Source: Chitinophagales bacterium (GTDB lineage Bacteria; Bacteroidota; Bacteroidia; Chitinophagales; UBA10324). Taken from it: a stretch of DNA of 7,857 bases. Below are positions 1-5,752 of this stretch, piece by piece. Position 1 is the stretch's first letter. Each line of letters begins with the position of its first letter. A program made the position numbers and the translations under genes. The stretch lies in the NCBI GenBank assembly GCA_013695715.1, contig JACCZZ010000107.1, positions 1-7,857 on the forward strand, given 5' to 3'. Under the pieces are notes generated by a model. The model ran no database searches and was not told where the DNA came from. It saw only the letters and a list, made by a program, of their open reading frames with translations.

Positions 1-238
1 ATATTGTATAGGGCGCTCCCTTTTTATTGCATGAATCACATAATAGGATTAAACAGAGACTCAGAAATAAGGTGAATATTAGTTTCGCTTTCACTTAACA
101 AAAATAAGGATTTCCTGTTAATTCTGAATGATCAAGCTTGATGGTCCATATGGGATGATTTTATTTTCTTTTGCAAATATTATTGAAATCCTATATTTCT
201 TCAAATGACATCTGGTAAAGCGTTTGGTATACGCTGAA
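1..238. other. AT-rich stretch with no recognised gene
   Basis: I see no supportable coding region here. The plus frames close quickly: one is open only to a TGA at 73-75, and the other two stop within the first 35 bases. Nothing on the minus strand resembles a known family. The stretch lies downstream of the CtlX-type gene. It contains a 12-base perfect palindrome at 131-142 (ATCAAGCTTGAT) and a short GC-containing hairpin just after the CtlX stop codon, listed separately. A gene lying further left could start or end outside the window. Confidence 0.6.
219..235 (-). terminator. possible hairpin terminator downstream of the CtlX-type gene
   Basis: AGCGT (219-223) pairs with ACGCT (231-235) across a 7-base loop, starting only four bases past the stop codon of the minus-strand gene. 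The position suits an intrinsic terminator. However, the stem is only five base pairs and the run that follows on the minus strand is a weak TTT rather than a long T tract, so this could be chance. Confidence 0.25.
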
Positions 239-1138
239 TCAAAATACCTCAGCCATCATGCAACGGGCGCTTCCCCCGCCAATGGCTTCAATGGTTTTCA
301 GGTCGGAATAAATAAAGTTTCCGTCTTTTAACAAGATGTTCTTTTGTGCTGGTTGCAATGATTCATAAGCCTGCTTGCTCATTACCCAGAACTTTTCTCC
401 ATCACGGTTCTTCACAAGCAACATATTGCCAGCGAACTTCAATAGCTGCTGATAACTGATCTCAACTACATCATGATCTGATATTTTCTTCAGCACACTG
501 CTTCTTTCGGCGGCATCAGTTATTATTTCACTGCAAATAACTGCGGTCTTTTCTCCTATAGCCATCAGCACATTGGTGTGGTAAATCTCGTTTCCTTCAT
601 CATTGATTACTTGGAATGAAACCGATTGGTAACCAAACTTTGCTGCCACCTCATTCAACAGATTTTTGTCTGTACGTGAAGAGATGTTTCCGTAAATTAC
701 TTTATTTATTCTATCGAAAACCATGCTTCCCGTTCCCTCAAGAAATAGATTTTGATTTTCGTATCCGGAAAGATCAATCACCTGCTTTTTCTGAAATGTT
801 TCCTTAAGCAAACAGATCCAGTTAGCACGGCGTTCGCTTCGGCGGTTGCTTGCCAGCATCGGGTATAGTATCATACTTTCATCGTGAAATGAGATCCAGT
901 TATTTGGGAAGATGGAATCAGGAGTTGCCGGTAAGCCCGGATCTTGTAGAATAACCACATAAATCTTATGACTCCGAAGCACCTTTACAAACTCATCAAA
1001 TTCATATAGTGCTTTTTCGTTTACTCGCTCTGAATTCACTCGCTGCTGAAAAATATTTGTACCTGCTGTTTCAGCATTAAAGCCAAACTTTGCTGGACGA
1101 ATCATCAATAATGTATCCGTGGTTTGTGAAGAATTCAT
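239..1138 (-). CDS. ctlX: CtlX-type citrulline/arginine-deiminase-related hydrolase
   Basis: This 299-residue protein has the amidinotransferase (arginine deiminase / dimethylarginine dimethylaminohydrolase) fold and most resembles the citrulline-utilisation hydrolase CtlX group. Visible motifs are PDSIFPNNWISFH (73-85), LFLEGTGSMVFD (131-142, with a likely substrate-binding acidic residue at E134), YHTNV (186-190, probable catalytic H187) and GGGSARCM near the C-terminus (287-294, probable nucleophile C293). All elements of a His/Cys hydrolase of this fold are therefore in place, and the length suits the family. The start is an ATG with no Shine-Dalgarno; translation directly enters the family's first strand (TLLMIRPAKFGFN). 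The role would be cytoplasmic hydrolysis of citrulline or a related guanidino/ureido compound, feeding ornithine metabolism. Substrate is inferred from family resemblance only. The usual metabolic partners, such as ornithine aminotransferase, are not in the window. The gene is divergent from murB with a 64-base gap. Confidence 0.8.
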   Translation of the reverse strand: MNSSQTTDTLLMIRPAKFGFNAETAGTNIFQQRVNSERVNEKALYEFDEFVKVLRSHKIYVVILQDPGLPATPDSIFPNNWISFHDESMILYPMLASNRRSERRANWICLLKETFQKKQVIDLSGYENQNLFLEGTGSMVFDRINKVIYGNISSRTDKNLLNEVAAKFGYQSVSFQVINDEGNEIYHTNVLMAIGEKTAVICSEIITDAAERSSVLKKISDHDVVEISYQQLLKFAGNMLLVKNRDGEKFWVMSKQAYESLQPAQKNILLKDGNFIYSDLKTIEAIGGGSARCMMAEVF

Positions 1139-1202
1139 AAGTGAGCAGTCGCAGATTATTGATTCTTCATGGTAATGAATACAAGATATTAATTTTAACC
1201 CG
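1139..1202. promoter_or_regulatory. short divergent intergenic region between the CtlX-type gene and murB
   Basis: These 64 bases separate two divergently transcribed genes, so any immediate promoters for both must lie here. I could not find a clean Bacteroidota -7 box (TAnnTTTG) on either strand. The nearest plus-strand match is TAATTTTA at 1190-1197, which is too close to the murB ATG to be convincing. The assignment rests on position, not on a motif. Neither gene has a purine-rich ribosome binding site. Confidence 0.35.
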
Positions 1203-2219
1203 ATGATTATTGAAAATGATAAATCCCTTCAACATCATAACTCATTCGGTATAAAAGTATCTGCAAAATATTTCGCAGAGATAACATCATTGGAGGATTT
1301 CAGAATACTAATAGATGATCCTAAAATAAAAAAAGAAAATAAAATAATTCTCGGTGGTGGAAGCAACATCCTTTTTACAAAAGATTTTGATGGACTGGTT
1401 ATTAAAAATTCACTCACCGGAATTGAGCTAATTAAAGAGGACGCTTATAACACCTGGGTGAGGGCTGCATCAGGAGAAATATGGCACCCTTTCGTATTAT
1501 TTTGCGTGGAAAGAAAATTGGCCGGCATTGAAAACTTGTCTCTCATTCCTGGTCAGGTGGGTGCGGCACCAATGCAGAATATTGGCGCTTACGGAATGGA
1601 AGTAAAAGATACATGTCATACGGTCGAGGCAATACATCTTGCAACCGGTGAAAGCATGATATTCAATAATGAAGATTGTGAATTTGGCTATCGCGAAAGC
1701 ATCTTTAAGCACAGGTACAAAGACGAACTGCTTATAACAGCAGTGACTTTCAAACTTAATAAGATTTTTAAACCGAAAATCAACTATGGTGATATCAGGC
1801 TTACCCTGGAAGAGATGCGGGTAGATGAGATTACGATGAAAGCTGTAAGTGATGCAGTCATCAAAATCAGATCATCAAAGCTTCCAGATCCGAAGGAGAT
1901 CGGAAATGCCGGCAGCTTCTTTAAAAATCCTGTTATTTCAAAAAAGAAATTCAACGCATTGATTAAAAAATATCCATTGATGCCGAATTTCCCCCAGCAA
2001 AATGGAATGGTGAAAGTGCCAGCGGGCTGGTTGATTGAACAATGTGGCTGGAAAGGAAAGGTTGTCGGCCAAACCGGTGTCCATAAGGCACAGGCTCTGG
2101 TGCTTGTAAATTATGGAGGTGCTACCGGGAATGAGATTTATGCTCTCGCCCTAAAAATTCAAGAATCTGTACTTGAGAAATTTGGAATTGAGATTGTGCC
2201 GGAAGTTAACGTAGTATAA
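1203..2219 (+). CDS. murB: UDP-N-acetylenolpyruvoylglucosamine reductase (MurB, type I)
   Basis: MurB catalyses the NADPH-dependent reduction of UDP-GlcNAc-enolpyruvate to UDP-MurNAc, the second committed step of peptidoglycan precursor synthesis, using bound FAD in the cytoplasm. The 338-residue product is close to the length of E. coli MurB. Motifs in order: ILGGGSNILFTKDFDGLVIKN (49-69, FAD-binding), LIPGQVGAAPMQNIGAYG (114-131), the type I loop GYRESIFKH (162-170), GNAGSFFKNP (234-243, with the proton-donating S238), AGWLIEQCGWKG (274-285), and the C-terminal PEVNVV with E334, matching the catalytic glutamate. Every expected catalytic residue is present, and the Tyr-containing loop marks it as the type I form. 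The ATG at 1203 fits the family's N-terminus (short leader, then HHNSFGIKV). No Shine-Dalgarno is present. It is isolated from other cell-wall genes in this window, so it is probably transcribed alone. Confidence 0.96.
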   Translation: MIIENDKSLQHHNSFGIKVSAKYFAEITSLEDFRILIDDPKIKKENKIILGGGSNILFTKDFDGLVIKNSLTGIELIKEDAYNTWVRAASGEIWHPFVLFCVERKLAGIENLSLIPGQVGAAPMQNIGAYGMEVKDTCHTVEAIHLATGESMIFNNEDCEFGYRESIFKHRYKDELLITAVTFKLNKIFKPKINYGDIRLTLEEMRVDEITMKAVSDAVIKIRSSKLPDPKEIGNAGSFFKNPVISKKKFNALIKKYPLMPNFPQQNGMVKVPAGWLIEQCGWKGKVVGQTGVHKAQALVLVNYGGATGNEIYALALKIQESVLEKFGIEIVPEVNVV

Positions 2220-2345
2220 CATGTGATTGTGAAAATGCAAAGTTTCATACAAAGGATATCTTCTGCAACTCAGCATGCTACCATCAGCGTTGCGACTTCT
2301 GTAATTGTACAAAGTCATGAACTCTTTTATAAGTGTTCTGGAATA

Positions 2346-2721
2346 TCAGTTGTTTTGCAACGCAATCTTTATTTGCATTATCTGCGCAATGGATTGGGCT
2401 CTGCTGATAGCCTCCACTGATCTTACTCCTGCGAAATTTTCATTTATAGTTTCTTTCCAAAGAGTTGACCACCTTTCGAAATGTGGCTGCTCTAATGGTG
2501 ATAATTTATTCAGTTCAATGTGCTTTATCATAGGATTTCATTTGTATGAGGCAGGTCCCAATAAGAGTGTTTCCCAGAATGAAACCATAATAGGAATGTG
2601 GATTTCCAGGAGAAATCTACTATTTTGGTGAAGAAGTCACCAATAATTGGGTCATTAATCACCTTTTTATAAAATTCATTTACCAGTAGCTCTAAATCCT
2701 CTCTATTCTGAATGTCTTCAT
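2346..2721 (-). pseudogene. group III truncated haemoglobin pseudogene (two frameshifts, one stop)
   Basis: Reading the minus strand and joining frames rebuilds a truncated (2/2) haemoglobin of about 125 residues, the usual length of group III members. A candidate ATG lies at 2721-2719, but the frame shifts within two codons (about 2718-2714). The next segment reads DIQNREDLELLVNEFYKKV (with the helix-B Tyr), then INDPIIGDFFTKIVDFSW. The frame shifts again near 2601-2604, to IPIMVSFWETLLLGPASYK. A TGA at 2540-2538 replaces the expected Gly of the SYKGNPM motif. The remainder is intact: NPMIKHIELNKL, then PHFERWSTLWKETINENFAG (HFERW carries the likely proximal haem His), ending RAQSIAQIMQIKIALQNN and TGA. 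The 376-base length equals 126 codons minus two bases, matching two one-base deletions. Intact relatives bind haem and handle O2 or NO. The family call is from remembered motifs. An unusual alternative is sequencing error, but three lesions in 376 bases argue for decay. Confidence 0.82.
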
Positions 2722-3039
2722 CTGTTTCTCTTAAATAAAATTAAAACATAAGCATGATAACTTAATAAATAAGCCTTGCAAGGTGAGCAATAATACTTTA
2801 CATATTGTTTAGTTAACATTAACATTAGATTCTAATCTGCTTCATTGCGTCTAACGAAATTTTAATATTGAATTATCAAATCACAATAACCTAGACCCTG
2901 TATTAAAAATATTTTCTCTTGCAGTCTATTTTCATGCAATCTTTGGAGTAACATCTGATAAGTCATAAAAGCTGGGGGAATTCTGAATAGCACCCTTATG
3001 ATTTCCTTTTGTTTAAATTGGGCGAATAGATTTTCTCTT
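2722..3039. other. AT-rich intergenic region with no recognised gene
   Basis: This stretch lies upstream of the haemoglobin remnant on one strand and upstream of the monooxygenase-fold gene on the other, so it should hold promoters for both. No frame gives a recognisable protein; a minus frame across 2862-3083 is open but mostly overlaps the real plus-strand gene. A weak plus-strand promoter candidate is TTG at 2919-2921 with AATCTTTG at 2938-2945, one mismatch from TAnnTTTG. I would not rely on it. Confidence 0.5.
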
Positions 3040-3348
3040 ATGGTTACCCGTATTGTAAAACTTACCCTTAAACCTGAGAACATTAATGATTTCCTTTTGA
3101 TATTTAAAGATGTAAAGGAAACAATTGCTTCCTTCGATGGCTGCCATCACGTTGAGCTACTACAGGATATTCAGGAGCCTCATATATTCTTTACATACAG
3201 CATTTGGGAGGATGAACATTACCTGAATCATTATCGTTTTTCTGAATTCTTCAAGATAACATGGCAACGATCAAAAAAGCTTTTTTCGCAGAAGGCCGAA
3301 GCCTGGAGTGTGGCGCTGATCGAACGCGCTCAGTCAGATCATTTTTAA
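3040..3348 (+). CDS. antibiotic biosynthesis monooxygenase (ABM) fold protein
   Basis: The 102-residue product matches the small ABM/YgiN-like family, which forms dimeric ferredoxin-like alpha+beta barrels. Its first strand is VTRIVKLTLKPE (2-13). A helix carries NDFLLIFKDVKETIASFDGC (16-35), followed by strand HVELLQDIQEPHIFFTYSIWED (37-58) and the characteristic helix HYLNHYRFSEFFKITW (60-75), then LFSQKAEAWSV (81-91). Members include quinol monooxygenases, haem-degrading enzymes and many proteins with unknown substrates, so only the fold is assigned. I chose the ATG at 3040 because the family begins at this strand; an ATG at 2998 would add 14 residues (MISFCLNWANRFSL) that look unlike the family. 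No Shine-Dalgarno is visible for either start. It converges on the GT2 gene, with only 24 bases between the two stop codons. Confidence 0.8.
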   Translation: MVTRIVKLTLKPENINDFLLIFKDVKETIASFDGCHHVELLQDIQEPHIFFTYSIWEDEHYLNHYRFSEFFKITWQRSKKLFSQKAEAWSVALIERAQSDHF

Positions 3349-3372
3349 TTGCATTCTGCTTCACGTTGCAAA

Positions 3373-5337
3373 CTATTTACCAAGCATTTTATAGCAATGA
3401 AAAAATAATTCAGCGTCTGTTGATGCAGTATAATCTTTTGCATACAATAAATTGATTCGCGATATGGCAGCATCGTCGAGATTCTGCATTTGAAATTCAT
3501 CTAGTGGGGTTATTATTCCCGGCCTTATGGTGGGTAGCTGATATTGCTGCTTCTCACTACCGGCATAACTAACCCATGTTTTTTTACCTAGCAACACCAT
3601 GAAAATGTTGGAAATCAAACCTCCAGTGTTTTTTACAATAAAGAGGTTGAAGGGAAGAGTGCACAGCAGAAAAATAGCTGCAGCAATGTCAAACAATCTT
3701 TTGCTTCGCCTGTTAAACGGGGTAGCGATTGCCAGCTTAATATCTATTGTGTAAAGCTCACCAGGCGCATCTTTAGAGTTGCTCCCGATAATGCTTAATG
3801 AATCTTCTGCAATCATTTTATATTCAAGATAAGAACCAATTTTAGTCATACATTCAATAATCTTTTGCGATGAAAGGTCTTTTGAGCAGAAGATCACTTC
3901 ATCAATTTTGTATATTCGTACAATCTCATCTAACTGATGTACATCTCCGAGATGATGCAAGTGATGATTTGCTTCCGGTAAAAGAGAGACATAACCTATA
4001 TAGTCATTTTTTATTTTTGCCTGGTTAAGCAGCTTTTCAACACGATCTGATTCATCTCTGCTGCCTACTATTATCAGCTTTTTCTCAGGTGCTTCACCCA
4101 ACCTCAAATTCCGGTACTGCATTGCATGTATTAGTACACGGATGAACATCACGTCAAAAACTGCGAATACAAAGCCCAGCAGGATCATCGCACGGGAAAA
4201 GCGAAGCGCATCTGGGAGAAATCCGTATACTGCGGCAATAGCAATGGTTCCGAAGAATAATCCTCTTATGATTCTTACCGGCCGTGCCTTTTCTTCATAA
4301 CCGCCGCTGAAAAAAACCGACGTCAGCCAAATTATGATATAACCCGGCACTACCAGGTACATATATTCTTGAGGGTAGGTAAGGCCCTCTGATGCTTTTA
4401 TATTGTTTTGCCAGAAGTTTTTAATCAATACCAAGCCGCCGTAAATGGTTATAGCGTCTATAATCGGTAAGCTCATTCGTTTAATAAAGCGGGATAAAAC
4501 AGACACAGCAGCTCTTAGGTAGATGGCAATCTTCAGCATCCGGATATAAAATCCTGCTCCCTGATTAGAAAAATGTTTTTGAGAAAATATAATCATGGCC
4601 TGATAGAACATCCGCACATAATTCATTGAACCCTTTTTCGTGCTCTCACCTTTATAATGAATGATTCGTGTATTTGCTAAATAATAATTCCTGAAACCTG
4701 CCTTTACAATTCTATAGGAGAGATCAATATCTTCCCCATACATAAAAAATGTCTCATCGAACAGTCCGGCTTTATCAATGGCAGATTTCCGAATGAACAT
4801 GAAAGCACCGGCAAGCACCTCTACCTCATGGGTTTCGTGTTCCGGAAGATAACCGAGGTGGTAGCGACCAAAAGTTTTTGATTGAGGAAACAGCGTTGAC
4901 AATCCGAAAGCTTTATAGAATGCAACAGCCGGCGAAGGAAAAGCGCGTTTCGATTCAGGGAGGAAGCTTCCCTTACCATCAAGCATCTTTACACCAACTG
5001 CACCGGCCTCTGGATGCTCCTCCATAAACCGCAGGCATTTTTCAAAGGTATCTTCTTCAACAATCGTATCCGGATTTAACAATAATATATACTCACCATT
5101 TGCACATTTAATTGCCTGGTTATTTGCTTTAGCGAAACCTAAGTTCTCTTTGTTTTCGATTAATAAGACTTCAGGAAATTTTTGTTTTATCAGCTCAACT
5201 GATCCATCAACGGAATTGTTATCAACCACAAAAATTTCCGCTGTTATATGCTTCGTTGCCCTCTGAACGGAGCGAAGCGCCTGTTCAAGAAAAAATTTAA
5301 CATTATAGTTAACGATGATTATGGAAAGTTGGAGCAC
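3373..5337 (-). CDS. GT2 glycosyltransferase fused to a degenerate phosphoglycosyl transferase-like membrane module
   Basis: The 654-residue protein has two parts. Residues 1-260 form a GT-A-fold family 2 glycosyltransferase of the rhamnosyltransferase-like type: LSIIIVNYNV (4-13), VVDNNSVDGS (37-46), ENLGFAKANN (64-73), LLLNPDT (85-91, the metal/nucleotide-sugar site), LAGAFMFIRKSA (175-186) and FFMYGEDIDLSYRI (197-210). About four hydrophobic segments follow (roughly 290-306, 325-346, 356-374, 383-404), then a nucleotide-binding-like domain from KKLIIVGSRDES (419-430) to about 525, and a membrane helix KRLFDIAAAIFLL (546-558). This order copies WbaP-type phosphoglycosyl transferases, but the catalytic segment after that helix is gone. 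The sequence runs straight into GKKTWVSYAG (584-593) and LPTIRPGI (601-608), which resemble the end of that domain. It probably transfers a sugar to an envelope glycan at the inner membrane. Translation starts at GTG (5337); no upstream ATG exists before the in-frame TAG. Confidence 0.85.
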   Translation of the reverse strand: MLQLSIIIVNYNVKFFLEQALRSVQRATKHITAEIFVVDNNSVDGSVELIKQKFPEVLLIENKENLGFAKANNQAIKCANGEYILLLNPDTIVEEDTFEKCLRFMEEHPEAGAVGVKMLDGKGSFLPESKRAFPSPAVAFYKAFGLSTLFPQSKTFGRYHLGYLPEHETHEVEVLAGAFMFIRKSAIDKAGLFDETFFMYGEDIDLSYRIVKAGFRNYYLANTRIIHYKGESTKKGSMNYVRMFYQAMIIFSQKHFSNQGAGFYIRMLKIAIYLRAAVSVLSRFIKRMSLPIIDAITIYGGLVLIKNFWQNNIKASEGLTYPQEYMYLVVPGYIIIWLTSVFFSGGYEEKARPVRIIRGLFFGTIAIAAVYGFLPDALRFSRAMILLGFVFAVFDVMFIRVLIHAMQYRNLRLGEAPEKKLIIVGSRDESDRVEKLLNQAKIKNDYIGYVSLLPEANHHLHHLGDVHQLDEIVRIYKIDEVIFCSKDLSSQKIIECMTKIGSYLEYKMIAEDSLSIIGSNSKDAPGELYTIDIKLAIATPFNRRSKRLFDIAAAIFLLCTLPFNLFIVKNTGGLISNIFMVLLGKKTWVSYAGSEKQQYQLPTIRPGIITPLDEFQMQNLDDAAISRINLLYAKDYTASTDAELFFHCYKMLGK

Positions 5338-5395
5338 AGGGTAAGATACTGATTCAATTTTTGGATAGGGCTTTTCCTAATATTGAACGCCTCCT

Positions 5396-5413
5396 CTGAC
5401 TTGCGATTGTCAG
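5396..5413. repeat. short inverted repeat CTGAC/GTCAG
   Basis: CTGAC (5396-5400) is followed after eight bases by GTCAG (5409-5413). It could form a five-pair hairpin upstream of the GT2 gene start. It overlaps the left arm of the longer inverted repeat at 5406-5447, so the two would be alternative pairings. Function is unknown, and a stem of this size can arise by chance. Confidence 0.3.
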
Positions 5414-5447
5414 CATGTGAAAAATTTTTCACGGTCTTTTTGACAAT
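5406..5447. repeat. nested inverted repeat with a 16-base perfect palindrome
   Basis: The centre, 5417-5432, is the exact palindrome GTGAAAAATTTTTCAC. It is flanked by ATTGTCA (5406-5412) and its complement TGACAAT (5441-5447), separated from the core by four and eight bases. The whole could fold as a bulged hairpin or serve as a dimeric protein-binding site upstream of the GT2 gene. The right arm overlaps the degenerate repeat copy at 5434-5458. It lies 80 to 95 bases upstream of the GTG start. A terminator is less likely because the core is AT-rich. Confidence 0.5.
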
Positions 5448-5458
5448 AGGAGCAATCT
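5434..5458 (-). repeat. 26-base dispersed repeat, degenerate copy 1 (inverted)
   Basis: This copy begins GTCTTTTTGAC and ends AATAGGAGCAATCT. It matches the copy at 5648-5673 at about 21 of 26 positions, with one deleted base. It is in the opposite orientation to the next copy, 27 bases away, so the two could pair as a long imperfect stem. Confidence 0.5.
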
Positions 5459-5485
5459 CATAGCCAAGAGCAGGTTCAATGCTGG

Positions 5486-5510
5486 AGATTTCTCACTTTG
5501 TTCGAATGAC
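5486..5510 (+). repeat. 26-base dispersed repeat, copy 2
   Basis: The copy reads AGATTTCTCACT, then TTG, then TTCGAATGAC. It lacks one A of the TTCGAAATGAC half found in copies 3, 4 and 5. Two palindromic modules are present, GAGATTTCTC (starting one base earlier) and TTCGAA. Confidence 0.75.
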
Positions 5511-5527
5511 GGGTTGCTGCCAGTCCA

Positions 5528-5553
5528 TGATTTCTCACTTAGTTCGAAATGAC
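5528..5553 (+). repeat. 26-base dispersed repeat, copy 3
   Basis: The copy reads TGATTTCTCACT, then TAG, then TTCGAAATGAC. It differs from copy 2 at the first base, in the variable middle, and by having the full AAATGAC end. Its last three bases (GAC) start the tandem duplication at 5551. Confidence 0.75.
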
Positions 5554-5652
5554 GGAAGGGGTTGCACACGATTTCTACAATATTTACAACATAGTGGTCA
5601 TGACGGAATGGTTCTCAAACAGCTTCTGCACATTCAACAACACGGTCGTCAT
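5551..5652 (+). repeat. two-unit diverged tandem duplication, 51-base period
   Basis: Unit 1 (5551-5601) and unit 2 (5602-5652) align without gaps over 51 bases with 34 identical positions by my hand count, about two thirds. Both start GACGGAA, share TTCT in the middle and ACAACA further on, and end GTCAT. The end of unit 2 overlaps the start of repeat copy 4. The divergence suggests an old duplication lying between dispersed repeat copies. No coding role is apparent. Confidence 0.6.
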
Positions 5653-5673
5653 TTCGAACGATAGGAGAAATCT
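5648..5673 (-). repeat. 26-base dispersed repeat, copy 4 (inverted)
   Basis: On the minus strand it reads AGATTTCTCCTA, then TCG, then TTCGAAATGAC, so both conserved halves are intact with a different middle. It is inverted relative to copies 2, 3 and 5. With copy 3 it could form a long stem enclosing most of the tandem duplication. Confidence 0.75.
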
Positions 5674-5718
5674 AATAAATAATAAAAGGCAGAATTGATA
5701 TTTAAACTTTAGGGTTGG

Positions 5719-5744
5719 AGATTTCTCACCGGGTTCGAAATGAC
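5719..5744 (+). repeat. 26-base dispersed repeat, copy 5
   Basis: The copy reads AGATTTCTCACC, then GGG, then TTCGAAATGAC. It lies only eight bases past the recR stop codon on the downstream side, where a transcript end would be expected. GAGATTTCTC (5718-5727) could form a tiny hairpin, but a terminator function is not shown. Confidence 0.75.
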
Positions 5745-5752
5745 AATAGGAA

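Larger units (their letters stand above)
5338..5752. other. repeat-rich intergenic spacer between the GT2 fusion gene and recR
   Basis: These 415 bases hold no credible gene. They contain five copies of a 26-base repeat in both orientations, a 51-base tandem duplication of two diverged units, and a palindromic block at 5396-5447, each listed separately. The open frames here simply translate the repeats (for example EISHFVRMTG and later MISHLVRNDG in one frame). The promoter of the GT2 gene should lie near the left end and the end of the recR transcript near the right end, but I see no clear promoter motif. Confidence 0.75.

Noticed and set aside
2223..2631. Two overlapping plus-strand open frames after murB
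   Set aside because: They are antisense shadows of the haemoglobin pseudogene, which gives the recognisable protein on the minus strand.
2868..2879. TTGAATTATCAA as an FNR/CRP-like operator upstream of the haemoglobin remnant
   Set aside because: The half sites TTGA and TCAA are present, but the spacing is two bases shorter than the TTGATnnnnATCAA pattern and the region is AT-rich, so chance is likely.
2998..3039. Upstream ATG start for the monooxygenase-fold gene
   Set aside because: The added residues do not look like the family, whose first strand starts at the ATG at 3040.
2862..3083. Minus-strand open frame of 73 codons
   Set aside because: It overlaps the monooxygenase-fold gene antisense and its upstream region, with no family resemblance.
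3349..3372. Bidirectional terminator between the two convergent genes
   Set aside because: Only a five-pair TTGCA/TGCAA stem with a 13-base loop is available and there is no T tract.
5479..5664. Plus-strand open frame of 61 codons in the spacer
   Set aside because: It is a translation of the 26-base repeats and the tandem units (EISHFVRMTG and MISHLVRNDG are two repeat copies read in frame), not a gene.
5434..5744. Possible CRISPR array
   Set aside because: The repeats are in both orientations, unevenly spaced (gaps of 17 to 94 bases) and variable in the middle, and no cas gene is nearby.
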